A model generated the notes under the pieces. The model had not been told where the DNA came from, did not search any database, and saw only the letters and a list, made by a program, of their open reading frames with translations. 64,000 bases of DNA. Source: an uncultured Hyphomicrobiales bacterium. GTDB taxonomy: Bacteria > Pseudomonadota > Alphaproteobacteria > Rhizobiales > Devosiaceae. The DNA is taken from NCBI GenBank assembly GCA_903828145.1, contig CAIKKY010000031.1, positions 1 through 64,000 of the forward strand. Reading direction: 5' to 3'. The translations under genes were made by a program, and so were the position numbers. This document shows positions 18,266 to 28,095 of this stretch, piece by piece; the first letter of the stretch is position 1, and every line of letters starts with the position of its first letter.

Positions 18266-19813
18266 ATGACCGACCTTATGTCTCGCCAGAAGTCTCGCAC
18301 TCTTGTGCTCAACGCCCAGGACAATGTTGCCGTGGCGCTCGCCAATCTCGACGTGGGGACGGGGGCTGAAGGTGTTTCGATCATCCGGCGCGTGCCCAAG
18401 GGGCACAAGTTCGCCCTGCGACCCATCACGCCCGGCGAAGCCGTGGTGAAGTTCGGCCAGATCATCGGCTTTGCCAAGGAGGCCATTGCGCCGGGCGACT
18501 GGGTGCATGAGCATAATTGCGGTATTGGCGAAGAGCATGGCGCGTTCGACCGCGACTACGCTTTTTGCGAGGGCGTTGTGCCCGTCGATTTTGTTGCCGC
18601 CGAAAAGCGCGCGACCTTCCAGGGCTTCCGCCGCGCCAATGGCACCGTGGGCACGCGCAATTATGTGGGCATTCTCACCTCGGTGAACTGTTCAACGACG
18701 GTGGCGGGATTCATTGCGCGCGAGATCGAGCGCTCGGGCATTCTCGATGATTATCCGAATATCGATGGGATCGTGGCGCTGAAGCAGGCCAATGGCTGCG
18801 TGATCGACTATCGCGGCGTGATCTTCGATACACTGAAAAAGACCACCTGGGGCTATGCCACCAACCCAAACATGGGCGGTGTCATCATGGTGGGGCTCGG
18901 CTGTGAGGGCTTCCAGATCCCGCGCCTGAAGGAAGCCTATGGGGTCACCGAAAACGAAACCTTCCGCACTATGACCATTCAGGAAGTCGGCGGTACGAAG
19001 AAAACCGTTGAAGCGGGCGTTGAGGCGGTGAAGGCCATGTTGCCCATCGTCAACCGGGCGCGGCGCGAAACCATTCCGGCGTCGGAGCTGATGCTGGCGC
19101 TGCAATGCGGCGGCTCCGATGGCTATTCGGGCATTACCGCCAACCCGGCGCTTGGGGTGGCGGCCGATATTCTCGTGCGCCATGGCGGCACGGCGATCCT
19201 GTCGGAAACGCCGGAAATCTATGGGGCCGAACACCTTCTCACCCGGCGCGCCAAAAACCGCGCCGTGGGCGAAAAGCTGATCGACATCATCCATTGGTGG
19301 GAAGATTACGCGGCCCGCAACAACATGGAAATGAACAACAATCCCTCGCCGGGCAATAAGCTGGGCGGGCTCACCACCATCCTCGAAAAGTCGCTCGGCG
19401 CGGCGGCGAAGGGCGGCACCACGCCGCTCAATGCCGTGTACAACTATGCCGATCCGGTGACCGAGAAGGGCTTCGTGTTCATGGATACGCCGGGCTATGA
19501 TCCGGTTTCGGCCACGGGGCAGGTGGCGGGCGGCGCCAATGTGCTGTGCTTCACCACCGGCCGTGGCTCGGCCTATGGCTGCAAGCCGACCCCGTCGATC
19601 AAGATCGCGACCAATTCCGACATCTATGAAAAGATGATCGACGATATGGATATCAATGGCGGCGACGTGCTCGACGGCGTGTCGCTGGAGGCCAAGGGGC
19701 AGGAGATTTTCGACAAGATCCTCGCCGTGGCTTCGGGCGAAAAATCGAAGTCGGAACAGCTTGGCTATGGCGACAATGAATTTGTGCCCTGGCAGATCGG
19801 CGCGACCTTCTAG
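18266..19813 (+). CDS. uxaA: UxaA-family altronate/galactarate dehydratase
   Basis: This 515-residue enzyme of the altronate/galactarate dehydratase family removes water from an aldonic or aldaric acid to give a 2-keto-3-deoxy acid, using an Fe-S or iron site. An N-terminal SAF domain (about residues 13-85) is followed by the catalytic part, with TSVNCSTTVAG, QANGC, GLGCEGFQ and CGGSDGYSG. Conserved Cys are present in these blocks. It is divergent from gntR and shares the operator region. The next start codon inside (ATG at 18281) is an alternative. Galactarate, altronate or a fuconate-like acid are all possible substrates. Confidence 0.9.
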   Translation: MTDLMSRQKSRTLVLNAQDNVAVALANLDVGTGAEGVSIIRRVPKGHKFALRPITPGEAVVKFGQIIGFAKEAIAPGDWVHEHNCGIGEEHGAFDRDYAFCEGVVPVDFVAAEKRATFQGFRRANGTVGTRNYVGILTSVNCSTTVAGFIAREIERSGILDDYPNIDGIVALKQANGCVIDYRGVIFDTLKKTTWGYATNPNMGGVIMVGLGCEGFQIPRLKEAYGVTENETFRTMTIQEVGGTKKTVEAGVEAVKAMLPIVNRARRETIPASELMLALQCGGSDGYSGITANPALGVAADILVRHGGTAILSETPEIYGAEHLLTRRAKNRAVGEKLIDIIHWWEDYAARNNMEMNNNPSPGNKLGGLTTILEKSLGAAAKGGTTPLNAVYNYADPVTEKGFVFMDTPGYDPVSATGQVAGGANVLCFTTGRGSAYGCKPTPSIKIATNSDIYEKMIDDMDINGGDVLDGVSLEAKGQEIFDKILAVASGEKSKSEQLGYGDNEFVPWQIGATF

Positions 19814-19840
19814 GCGCGACAGGGCTAGAGTGAGTGTAGA

Positions 19841-19867
19841 AGGGGCGGCCGGGACCGCCCCTTTTTT
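19841..19867 (+). terminator. Rho-independent terminator of uxaA
   Basis: AGGGGCGG pairs with CCGCCCCT over a six-base loop and is followed by a run of T. It lies 27 bases after the uxaA stop. Confidence 0.9.
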
Positions 19868-19873
19868 ATGATC

Positions 19874-20791
19874 TTAGCGCGCGCCGGGGCGCTTGGCGCC
19901 GTTCACACCGAGATAGACCGAGTGCAGCTTCTCGGTGGCGCAGATGAACAGCCGGTTGCGGCGCGGGCCGCCGAATTCGACATTGGCGACCACATCGGGG
20001 GTCAGGATCTTGCCGAGCAGCTTGCCTGCGGGGTTGTAGCAATGCACCCCGTCCCAGGCGCTGGTCCAGACATTGCCCATGTCGTCGAGCCGGAAGCCAT
20101 CGGGCAGGCCATTGTCGATGGTGACGAAGACCTTGCCCTTGTCGACCGTGTTGTCATCGCGGACCTTGAAGACGCGGATATGGCGCGGCAGGTCGGCACC
20201 GTGGCTATAGGCGCTGTCGGCGACATAGAGCAGCGATTCATCGGGCGAGAACGCGAGGCCGTTGGGGCGGACGAAATCATCGACCACAACCTTCAGTTCG
20301 CTGGTTTTGGGATCAAAACAGAAGACGTAACAGCCATCCTGTTCGAACTCGCCCTTGTAGCCTTCATAATCCGACAGAATGCCGTAGCCCGGATCGGTGA
20401 ACCAGATGGTGCCATCGGACTTGACCACCACGTCATTGGGGGCGTTCAGCTTCTTCTTTTTGTAGCTGTCCGCGATGACGGTGATTGAGCCATCGATCTC
20501 GGTGCGCTGCACGTTGCGCGCCCCGTGCGAGCAGGAAATCAGCCGCCCGGCCAGATCGCGGGTATTGCCGTTGATATAGGTGGAATTGTGCCGGTAGACG
20601 CTGGCCCCGCCATCGGGCGTCCAGCGCATCATGCGGTTGTTGGGAATGTCGGAAAAGACCAGCTGATTGGCGTCGGCGAACCAGCAGGGCCCCTCGGTCC
20701 AGCGGGCGCCTTCAAACAGGGTTTCGAGCTTGGCGCTGCCCTGAATCAGGTGCCCGAAGCTTTTGTCGTGATGCTCGTAAATGCCGGCCAT
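19874..20791 (-). CDS. SMP-30/gluconolactonase family lactonase
   Basis: This 305-residue beta-propeller starts at 20791 after a GGGGAGG ribosome site. Typical blocks are EGPCWFADANQLVFSDI near the N-terminus, LNAPNDVVVKSDGTIWFTD in the middle and PNGLAFSPDES with DSA later, which together supply the calcium-site Glu, Asn and Asp of the family. It hydrolyses sugar lactones to the free acids. Its placement beside a sugar-acid dehydratase and the importer suggests that it acts on the lactone entering that pathway. The substrate is not shown. Confidence 0.9.
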   Translation of the reverse strand: MAGIYEHHDKSFGHLIQGSAKLETLFEGARWTEGPCWFADANQLVFSDIPNNRMMRWTPDGGASVYRHNSTYINGNTRDLAGRLISCSHGARNVQRTEIDGSITVIADSYKKKKLNAPNDVVVKSDGTIWFTDPGYGILSDYEGYKGEFEQDGCYVFCFDPKTSELKVVVDDFVRPNGLAFSPDESLLYVADSAYSHGADLPRHIRVFKVRDDNTVDKGKVFVTIDNGLPDGFRLDDMGNVWTSAWDGVHCYNPAGKLLGKILTPDVVANVEFGGPRRNRLFICATEKLHSVYLGVNGAKRPGAR

Positions 20792-20859
20792 CTTGGCCTC
20801 CCCCTCGTGAAAAACTGCCGCATATCCAACAGCATGAGTGGGGTGGGAGCAAGGGCTGC

Positions 20860-21261
20860 TTAATGATGATGCGCGGGCCCGGCGAGGCCTTCGATAATGG
20901 GGCAATCGGGCCGGTGGCTGCCCTCGCAGGCCGAGACGAGGCCCATGAGCGTCGTCCGCATTTCGGTGAGGGCGGTGATCTTGGTTTCGAGGTCGGCAAT
21001 GTGCTTCAGCGTCAGGGCCTTCACATCGGCGCTTGAGCGCTCCGTATCGCCCCAGAGCCGCAGCAGGTCGCGGATTTCCTCGATGGCGAAGCCGAGATTG
21101 CGGGCGCGGCGGATGAAGCCCAGCCGGTGCAGGTCATGGTGGCCGTAGTCGCGGTAATTGCTGTCGCGCCGGTCGGCTGAGGGAATGAGGCCGATGGCCT
21201 CGTAATGGCGGATCATCTTGGCCGAAACGCCGGTCAGCCGCGCCGCTTCACCAATCTGCAT
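20860..21261 (-). CDS. cueR: CueR-type copper-responsive MerR regulator
   Basis: This 133-residue MerR-family protein has an N-terminal winged helix (MQIGEAARLTGVSAKMIRHY) and a long dimerisation helix. The metal loop has the two cysteines C-x7-C (SACEGSHRPDC) of Cu(I)/Ag(I) sensors, and the protein ends in HHH. It is divergent from the copper ATPase gene. The spacing-distorted promoter next to copA contains a CueR-like dyad (21289-21309). Confidence 0.9.
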   Translation of the reverse strand: MQIGEAARLTGVSAKMIRHYEAIGLIPSADRRDSNYRDYGHHDLHRLGFIRRARNLGFAIEEIRDLLRLWGDTERSSADVKALTLKHIADLETKITALTEMRTTLMGLVSACEGSHRPDCPIIEGLAGPAHHH

Positions 21262-21285
21262 CGGATCACTCCTTTGACAACGGGC

Positions 21286-21316
21286 TTGACCTTACCATCA
21301 TGGGAAGGTGCATGAC
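21286..21316 (+). promoter_or_regulatory. CueR-type promoter/operator of copA
   Basis: A -35 element TTGACC (21286-21291) is followed by an inverted repeat with arms ACCTTACC and GGGAAGGT separated by five bases (21289-21309). A -10-like CATGAC lies 19 bases downstream of the -35. An operator between over-spaced -35/-10 elements is how MerR-family activators work. Confidence 0.75.
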
Positions 21317-21343
21317 AGGAGAAACGACCAGCAGGAGTTTCCC

Positions 21344-23848
21344 ATGGATGCGCCCCTTACCCTGACCGACCCGATCTGCGGCATGAGCGTCGACATGACG
21401 ACGACGCAGCACAAGACGACCTACAGGGGCCGCGCCATAGGGTTCTGTTCGGTCGGCTGCAAGGGGAAATTCGAGGCGAACCCGGAGGCGTTTCTCACAG
21501 CCGTTGATCCGGTCTGCGGCATGAGCGTTGACCGCGTAACGGCCAAGCACATGCTGAAGCATGCGGGGACGCGGTATTATTTCTGCTGCAACGGCTGCAA
21601 GACGAGCTTTGCCGCGGCCCCTGAACCATACCTCAACGCCACGCCCTTCGTCCTGCCGCCCATGGGCAAGGCCCCGGCGATGGCCGGGCATGGGCACACG
21701 CATGGCGCGCCGCCGGTAGACCCTGCGACGGTACCAGCGGGCAGCCAATGGACGTGCCCGATGCACCCTGAAATCATACAGGATGGCCCGGGGGATTGCC
21801 CGCTTTGCGGCATGGCGCTTGAACCCCTCGTGGCCTCGCTGGACGACGGGCCGAACCCGGAACTGGTGGATTTCACCCGCCGGATGTGGATCAGCGCCGC
21901 GCTCAGTGCGCCGATTGTTGTCCTCTCGATGGGCGAGATGGTTGGGGTTAATGCGCGCGCTCAGGTGGGTGAGCCGCTGGCGAGCTGGATCGAGATGATC
22001 CTCGCAACCCCCATTGTCCTCTGGGCGGCCTGGCCGTTTTTCCGGCGGTTCTGGGCCTCGCTCAAAAACCGGTCGCCCAATATGTGGACGCTGATCGGGC
22101 TCGGGGTTGGCGCGGCCTATCTGTTTTCGGTGGTGGCGGTGCTGTTTCCCGGCCTGTTCCCCATGGCCATGCGGCACCACACCGGCATGCCGCCGGTCTA
22201 TTTCGAGGCGGCGTCGGTCATTATCGCGCTCGTGTTCTTAGGGCAGGTGCTCGAACTGCGGGCGCGTGACGCAACCGGTAAGGCCATTCGGGCGCTGCTT
22301 ACGCTCGCGCCGAAAACCGCGCGGCGGGTTCGCAACGGCGTGGACGAAGACGTGTCGGTGGATCGTGTCGCCCGGGCAGACGTGCTGCGGGTGCGGCCCG
22401 GCGAAGCGGTGCCTGTGGATGGTACCGTGACCGAGGGGCACAGCTTTGTCGATGAATCCATGCTGACGGGCGAGCCCGTGCCCGTCGAGAAGGTGGTGGG
22501 TGCGCCGGTGATTGGCGGCACGCTCAACCGCGCCGGCAGCTTCCTGATGACGGCGACTGCCGTGGGCAGCGAAACCCGGCTCAGCCAGATTGTTGATCTT
22601 GTGGGCAAGGCGCAGCGGAGCCGCGCCCCCATTCAGGCGCTGGCCGACCGGGTGTCGTTTTATTTCGTGCCGGGTGTCGTGCTGATCGCGCTTGCCGCTT
22701 TCATCGTCTGGCTGACGCTGGGCTATAGCTTTGAAGAAGCGACGGTGGCGGGCATTTCAGTGCTGATCATTGCCTGTCCCTGCGCGCTCGGGCTCGCGAC
22801 GCCCATGTCGGTGATGGTTTCCTCCGGGCGTGGCGCGCGGGCCGGTGTGCTGGTGAAAGACGCCCGGGCGCTCGAAGCTTTCGCCCGGGTAGATATTCTG
22901 ATGGTCGACAAGACCGGCACCCTCACCGAGGGGCGCCCGGCGCTCGGACAGGTGATTGCGCTTGATGGTGTCGATCCTGATCTCGTGCTCGCAACGGCGG
23001 CGGCGCTCGAAAAGCATTCGGAACACCCGATTGCGACTGCCATTGTCGCGGGCGCTGTGGCCCGCACGCTCGCGCTGCCCGAGACCACGGACTTTGAAGC
23101 GCTGACAGGCCGGGGGGTGCGCGGCCGGGTGGGCAGAAGCGACGCTGTACTCGGCAACCGTGCCCTGTTCCGCGATCTGGTGCTCACTGTCGATCCGACC
23201 CTTGAGGCGGCGCTGCTCAGCGAGGCAAAGGGCGGCCACACGGCGATTCTGGTTGCCTATGAGGGCCGGGCCATTGGCGTTGTGACGGTCGCGGACCCGA
23301 TCAAGCCGGGCGCGAAGCAGGCGATTGCCGATCTCAAGGCGGCCGGGATCGCCGTGATGATGGCTACGGGCGATGCCGAGGGTACGGCGCGGGCCGTTGG
23401 CGACGAGCTGGGGATTACCGATGTGCGCGCCGGGCTGCAGCCCGAGGACAAGCACGGCATCATTGCCGAGCTGAAGGCTGCGGGGCATAGGGTGGCCTTT
23501 GCGGGCGATGGGGTGAACGACGCTCCGGCGCTGGCGGCGGCCGATGTCGGCATTGCCATGGGCACGGGGGCCGATGTGGCCATTGAGAGCGCGGGCATCA
23601 CGCTGATGCAGGGCGACCTGTCCGCCATCCTCCGGGCGCGACGGCTGGCGCAGGGCACGCTTGGTAATATCAAGCAGAACCTGTGGTTTGCCTTTGGCTA
23701 TAATGCCGTGGGCATTCCGATTGCGGCGGGCGTGCTCTATCCGCTCACCGGCTGGCTGTTGTCGCCCATGGTCGCGGCGGCCGCCATGGCACTCAGCTCC
23801 GTGAGCGTGATTGCCAATGCGTTGCGGCTCAACGCCAAAAAACTCTAG
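21344..23848 (+). CDS. copA: Copper-exporting P1B-type ATPase
   Basis: This 834-residue pump exports Cu(I) from the cytoplasm. Instead of classic HMA domains, its N-terminus has two YHS domains (DPICGMSVD near residue 8, DPVCGMSVD near 52, each with downstream Cys motifs) and a heavy-metal-binding segment (WTCPMHPEI..., about residues 138-165). The membrane metal site is CPC (residues 478-480), the phosphorylated Asp522 is in DKTGT, and SEHP and [10 protein letters not shown] follow. It is controlled by the adjacent cueR gene. Confidence 0.95.
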   Translation: MDAPLTLTDPICGMSVDMTTTQHKTTYRGRAIGFCSVGCKGKFEANPEAFLTAVDPVCGMSVDRVTAKHMLKHAGTRYYFCCNGCKTSFAAAPEPYLNATPFVLPPMGKAPAMAGHGHTHGAPPVDPATVPAGSQWTCPMHPEIIQDGPGDCPLCGMALEPLVASLDDGPNPELVDFTRRMWISAALSAPIVVLSMGEMVGVNARAQVGEPLASWIEMILATPIVLWAAWPFFRRFWASLKNRSPNMWTLIGLGVGAAYLFSVVAVLFPGLFPMAMRHHTGMPPVYFEAASVIIALVFLGQVLELRARDATGKAIRALLTLAPKTARRVRNGVDEDVSVDRVARADVLRVRPGEAVPVDGTVTEGHSFVDESMLTGEPVPVEKVVGAPVIGGTLNRAGSFLMTATAVGSETRLSQIVDLVGKAQRSRAPIQALADRVSFYFVPGVVLIALAAFIVWLTLGYSFEEATVAGISVLIIACPCALGLATPMSVMVSSGRGARAGVLVKDARALEAFARVDILMVDKTGTLTEGRPALGQVIALDGVDPDLVLATAAALEKHSEHPIATAIVAGAVARTLALPETTDFEALTGRGVRGRVGRSDAVLGNRALFRDLVLTVDPTLEAALLSEAKGGHTAILVAYEGRAIGVVTVADPIKPGAKQAIADLKAAGIAVMMATGDAEGTARAVGDELGITDVRAGLQPEDKHGIIAELKAAGHRVAFAGDGVNDAPALAAADVGIAMGTGADVAIESAGITLMQGDLSAILRARRLAQGTLGNIKQNLWFAFGYNAVGIPIAAGVLYPLTGWLLSPMVAAAAMALSSVSVIANALRLNAKKL

Positions 23849-23940
23849 GGTTCTTGCCGGGTCGGCGCATCGCTGCATTGACCCGGCGGCAGGGCCTTAC
23901 TAGAAACCTGTCAGACAAATCACAGGGGCGAGGCCGCACC

Positions 23941-25104
23941 ATGTCGAGGCTCGACAAATACCTAACCATCGAAGATCTGCGCAAAGCCGCCAAGCGCCGC
24001 GTGCCGAAGATGTTTTATGATTATGCCGACTCGGGCTCCTATACCGAGGGCACGTACCGGGCCAACACTGCGGATTTCGAGCAGATCAAGCTCAGGCAGC
24101 GCGTGGCGGTGAACCTTGAGAACCGCAATCTGACCTCGACCATGATGGGCCAGACTGTCGCCATGCCCGTGGCCATTGCGCCAGTGGGCTCGACCGGCAT
24201 GCAGAGCGCCGATGGCGAGATCAAGGCCGCGCTGGCGGCCGAGAAATTCGGCATTCCCTTCACGCTCTCCACCATGTCGATCTGCTCGATTGAGGATGTG
24301 GCCGAAAACACAGCGGCGCCCTTCTGGTTTCAGCTGTATGTGATGCGCGACCGTGCGTTCATCGAGCGGCTGATCGACCGGGCGCGGGCGGCCAAGTGCC
24401 CGGTGCTGGTGTTGACCATGGACCTGCAGATCCTCGGGCAGCGCCACAAAGATCTGCGCAACGGGTTGCGTGCGCCGCCGCCGATCACGCCCAAGTTCCT
24501 CGTGGAACTGGCCACAAAGCTGCCCTGGGCCATCCCCTATCTCAAATCCAACAAGTACACGTTCCGCAATATTGCCGGGCATGTGAGCGAGGGCATGGAC
24601 CTCGCCTCGCTGGCCAAGTGGACAGCGACGCAGTTCGATCTGACGCTCAACTGGAAAGATATCGGCTGGATCAAGGACCGGTTCGGCGGGCCCGTGGTGG
24701 TCAAGGGCATTCTCGATGCCGAAGACGCGCGGCTTGCCGTGCAGCATGGCGCCGACGCGATTATCGTCTCCAACCATGGCGGGCGGCAGCTCGATGGCGC
24801 GCCGTCGTCGATCCGGGTCCTGCCTGAGATCGTCGACGCGGTGGGCGACAAGACCGAGGTCTATATGGATTCAGGCATCCGCTCGGGCCAGGACGTGCTG
24901 AAGGCGCTGGCGCTTGGGGCCAAGGGCACGCTGGTCGGTCGCGCCATGGCCTGGGGACTTGGTGCGGGCGGCGAGGCCGGGGTAACCCGCGCGCTCGAGA
25001 TCATTGCCAAGGAACTCGATACGACCATGGCGCTGATGGGCGAACGTGATGTGCGCAATATCGGGCCGCACAATATCTATTCCAACGATCTGCTGCGCCG
25101 CTGA
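23941..25104 (+). CDS. lldD: FMN-dependent alpha-hydroxy-acid dehydrogenase (L-lactate dehydrogenase type)
   Basis: This 387-residue protein belongs to the FMN-binding (S)-2-hydroxy-acid dehydrogenase family. It begins LDKYLTIEDLRKAAKRRVPKMFYDYADSG, typical of LldD. The flavin/substrate motif SNHGGRQLDGAPSS contains the catalytic His and an Arg. L-lactate is the usual substrate, but other 2-hydroxy acids are possible. It stands alone, with no lactate permease nearby. Confidence 0.88.
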   Translation: MSRLDKYLTIEDLRKAAKRRVPKMFYDYADSGSYTEGTYRANTADFEQIKLRQRVAVNLENRNLTSTMMGQTVAMPVAIAPVGSTGMQSADGEIKAALAAEKFGIPFTLSTMSICSIEDVAENTAAPFWFQLYVMRDRAFIERLIDRARAAKCPVLVLTMDLQILGQRHKDLRNGLRAPPPITPKFLVELATKLPWAIPYLKSNKYTFRNIAGHVSEGMDLASLAKWTATQFDLTLNWKDIGWIKDRFGGPVVVKGILDAEDARLAVQHGADAIIVSNHGGRQLDGAPSSIRVLPEIVDAVGDKTEVYMDSGIRSGQDVLKALALGAKGTLVGRAMAWGLGAGGEAGVTRALEIIAKELDTTMALMGERDVRNIGPHNIYSNDLLRR

Positions 25105-25127
25105 GGTTGGCTTGGGTCGATGCGAAG

Positions 25128-25532
25128 TCAGGCGCGCTTTCGGGTGTCTGACTTCGACACGACAGGTGTTTGTGCCCAGGATACCCTGGATTTGACCGGA
25201 CGGCCGTTTTTCACCGGGATCAGTGCTTGCGAGCCGTCCGGAAACTCCGCGATCAGCCGCAAGCTCCCACCGAGCCCGTCAAGATACCGCTCCAAGGTGC
25301 GAATCTGGCTGGTCTCCGGATTGCGTTCAATGCGCGAAATCTCCGCCTGTGAGATGCCTGAACTTGCGCTCAGGTCCACCTGAGTCTTGCCAAGCTGCTT
25401 GCGGAGTTCGCGCAGGTGTAGTTCTTGGCGGGCGAGTTTCAGGTCCGCAGCTATGGCGGCCTGCGTTTCGTCCGGCAATTGGCCGATGAGTTCGCTCAGG
25501 GGACGAAAATCAGATTTTTTCAGTTTGCGCAT
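25128..25532 (-). CDS. higA: XRE-type antitoxin (HigA-like)
   Basis: The start at 25532 gives a 134-residue protein of about the usual size. The helix-turn-helix is around LRELRKQLGKTQVDLSASSGISQAEISRIERN. It follows the toxin gene on the same strand with a gap of about ten bases, the toxin-first order of higBA systems. It looks intact, unlike the toxin gene. Confidence 0.88.
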   Translation of the reverse strand: MRKLKKSDFRPLSELIGQLPDETQAAIAADLKLARQELHLRELRKQLGKTQVDLSASSGISQAEISRIERNPETSQIRTLERYLDGLGGSLRLIAEFPDGSQALIPVKNGRPVKSRVSWAQTPVVSKSDTRKRA

Positions 25533-25542
25533 GTGAGCATCC

Positions 25543-25893
25543 CTATTCTGCCGCCAGCCACTGGCCATATCGCTGGTCTGCGACCCGAATGAGCCAGTCA
25601 TAGAATCGCGTCTGGTTCTCGCCGCCCTTGTTGCCGCCTACCAGCACGATTGCCTGCCTGTCCGTGTCGAAGGCAAAGGCAAAACGCCAGTAGGCGTTCC
25701 CGATCTGAAACCGGATTTCCTTCATGTTGGGATAGCCGGAGCCGCGCAGCGTATCGACATTTGGCCGACCGAGTGCCGGGCCTTTGTCTTCAAGAAGCCC
25801 CGACACCACTGCAAAACGCCTCAGCACCCCTTAAGGAAGCTGGAAAAATTCCTCTTCGAAATCCGGGTGAACAATGACCACCCATTGCGTCAT
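25543..25893 (-). pseudogene. higB: HigB/Gp49-type toxin gene with an in-frame stop at codon 21
   Basis: The frame starts at the ATG at 25893 and reads through WVVIVHPDFEEEFFQLP to a TAA at codon 21 (25831-25833). It then continues in the same frame with GVLRRFAVV, followed by GLLEDKGPALGRPNVDTLRG and NMKEIRFQIG, the Gp49/HigB family body. The pieces align end to end with intact family members, so one base change (CAA or GAA to TAA) explains it. A GTG at 25827 is a possible reinitiation site, but the product would lack the first strand and helix of the RelE fold. Confidence 0.85.
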
Positions 25894-25908
25894 TCAAGGC
25901 TCTCAAAA

Positions 25909-25919
25909 TATAGGCTATA
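25909..25919. promoter_or_regulatory. Candidate operator of the higBA pair
   Basis: TATAGGCTATA is an 11-base palindrome 16 bases upstream of the toxin ATG (on the minus strand). It overlaps AT-rich promoter-like sequence. Autoregulation at such dyads is usual for HigA-type antitoxins. Confidence 0.4.
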
Positions 25920-25941
25920 ACCAATAAATTCAACCCCTGAC

Positions 25942-27942
25942 TCAGCCTTCGAGCGCCGTCACCTCTTTGGGGCCAAGCGCGATGCTGAAGGCTTCGCAGC
26001 TGTCGTCGAGTTCGGCGAGGGTGCGCGGGCCAATCAGCGGGATGGAGGGGAAGGGCTGGGCCAGCACATAGGCCAGGGCAACATGGATTGGGCTCTTACC
26101 GAGCGTTTTGGCGAGCGCGATGGCGCGGTCGCGGCGGGCGAAGTTCTGCTCGTTGTACCAGACCCGGACCAGTTCCTCGTTGTCGCGCTTGTCGCGACCG
26201 GCCCTGTCAGTGAAAAATCCACGCGCCTGGCTCGACCATGAAAAATTCGGAATCTGGCGCGCCGTGAGCCATGCTTTCCACGCCGGCGTTGAACTCGTGA
26301 CGCAGCCGGCCCAGATCGGATCGAGCATTTCAGCAAGCGCGAAATTGTTGGAGAGGGCGCCGGGGGCGGTTTTACCAGTGCGGTGTGCATAGTCGATGGC
26401 GGCGTCCATGCGGTCGCGCGTCCAGTTCGAGCCGCCCCAGGGGCCGCGAATCCGGCCCTTCTTCACTTCGATGTCGATGGCATCGACAAATTCGCCCACC
26501 GGCACGTTCAGGTTGTCGCGGTGCATGAAATAGACATCGACATGATCGGTTTTGAGCCGGTCGAGCGTCTCGCCCAACTGGCGGCCGATCACATCGGGAT
26601 AGCAGAGCGGCGAATGCGCGCCCTTGCCAATGATGGCAATCTCTTCGCGAATGCCACGGCTCGTGTGCCAATCGCCCAGCAGCTTTTCGGTGAAGCCCCC
26701 GGCGTAAATATAGCCGGTGTCGAACAGGGTGCCGCCCTTTTCGTAAAAGGCGTCGAGCAGGATGGCGCCCGAGGCGAAGGTGCGGAAATCCTCAAAGCCG
26801 AGGGCCACGGCCGACACTTTTTTGTTGAGGCCCGGGATGGATATCTGCGGAATGACGTTGCCCTTGTGCAGCGGGCGGTTGGCGAGCGGACGGGTGCGCT
26901 GCGCCGGTTTTTCGACACTGTATTCAATGCCGGCATCGGCGCGCCACTTATCGAGCACGCGGGCATTACCGAGGCTGTCAGCCCAGGTCATGCCGGGGGC
27001 AGTAAACTCCTGTTTGCCGGCGCGGATGGCGAGCGCCGCTGCATCGGCCTCGAAGGCATAGAGCCAGCCCTTTTCTTCGATCGCGATGGTTTCGACGGTC
27101 CCCTTGGGCCGGTGAATGTGGATGTGCCCGGTGCCGCCGCGATGGCCGGACGCGAACCAGAAATTGCTGACCTCAAGCCGACCCGTGGAGCCGTGAATGC
27201 GCAGCACATTATCGAGCCCGATCAGGATTCCGGCCGAGACCTCGGCCACAATGCCATTGGGGAATTTCAGCACGGCGGCGGCCCAGAGGTCGGCCCCGGT
27301 TTCGGCGAGATTGGCGGTGCCGAGCGTGGTGACGGGTTCGGCCACGGTTTGACCCGTAGCGGCCCCGACAATCAGCCGCGCCATGGATACGGGATAGCCG
27401 CCCACATCGAGAATGCCGCCGCCGGCAAGATCCGAGGCGAAATGCCGAAGCGCCGGGTTGATTGACCCCATCTGGTAGCCAAAACTCGACTGGATCATCC
27501 GCACCTCGCCGATGGCGCCTTCGCGCACGAGGCTGATGATCTTTTCGGTCATCGGGTGAAGCCGATACATATAGGCCTCGGCCGCAAAAGTGCCGGCCTT
27601 GCGATGGGCGTGGAAGACGGCATCGATCTCGAAGGCGGAAAGCGCCAAGGGCTTTTCCACCAGTACGTGCTTTCCGGCCTCTGCCGCCTTGATCGCCCAT
27701 TCGGCATGGAATGGGTGCGGGGTGGCGATGTAGACGGCTTCGACCTCCTTATCCGCAAGGAGGGCGTCGTATCCGGCCAAAACGCGGGCGCCGGGGAACT
27801 GGGTCGCGAGATCAGGCCCCGGGGCGCGGCTGGCAACCGCCACCAGTTTCGAATGGTTGGAATGGGCAACGCCATCGGCAAAGGCGCGGGCAATCGTGCC
27901 CGGTCCGATGATCCCCCAGTTCAGTGTCTTCACCGTCGTCAT
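25942..27942 (-). CDS. Gfo/Idh/MocA oxidoreductase fused to aldo/keto reductase
   Basis: This 666-residue protein contains two complete enzymes in one frame. The first half (about residues 1-340) is a Gfo/Idh/MocA oxidoreductase: NAD fold with GIIGPGTIARAF, and EKPLALSAFE with the catalytic Lys. The second half (about 355-666) is an aldo/keto reductase: the tetrad is seen in FDTGYIYAGG (Asp and Tyr), IIGKG (Lys) and VYFMHRD (His). A substrate could be passed between the two active sites. I know similar fusions occur in rhizobia, but none with an assigned reaction. The neighbouring kinase and eda suggest sugar metabolism. Confidence 0.9.
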   Translation of the reverse strand: MTTVKTLNWGIIGPGTIARAFADGVAHSNHSKLVAVASRAPGPDLATQFPGARVLAGYDALLADKEVEAVYIATPHPFHAEWAIKAAEAGKHVLVEKPLALSAFEIDAVFHAHRKAGTFAAEAYMYRLHPMTEKIISLVREGAIGEVRMIQSSFGYQMGSINPALRHFASDLAGGGILDVGGYPVSMARLIVGAATGQTVAEPVTTLGTANLAETGADLWAAAVLKFPNGIVAEVSAGILIGLDNVLRIHGSTGRLEVSNFWFASGHRGGTGHIHIHRPKGTVETIAIEEKGWLYAFEADAAALAIRAGKQEFTAPGMTWADSLGNARVLDKWRADAGIEYSVEKPAQRTRPLANRPLHKGNVIPQISIPGLNKKVSAVALGFEDFRTFASGAILLDAFYEKGGTLFDTGYIYAGGFTEKLLGDWHTSRGIREEIAIIGKGAHSPLCYPDVIGRQLGETLDRLKTDHVDVYFMHRDNLNVPVGEFVDAIDIEVKKGRIRGPWGGSNWTRDRMDAAIDYAHRTGKTAPGALSNNFALAEMLDPIWAGCVTSSTPAWKAWLTARQIPNFSWSSQARGFFTDRAGRDKRDNEELVRVWYNEQNFARRDRAIALAKTLGKSPIHVALAYVLAQPFPSIPLIGPRTLAELDDSCEAFSIALGPKEVTALEG

Positions 27943-28095
27943 GATCCTCGTCCCCTCCCCACGGCCGCAAGCCTAAATCGCGTTTGGCTTGAACGGTTGC
28001 CTTTGGCGCGATAACGATGCCCAAAAGGAAGGGGAGGGGCCATATGGTTTTTGGTCGAACCCTTCCGCAATCACGACTTTCCAAAGGGGTGGGCG

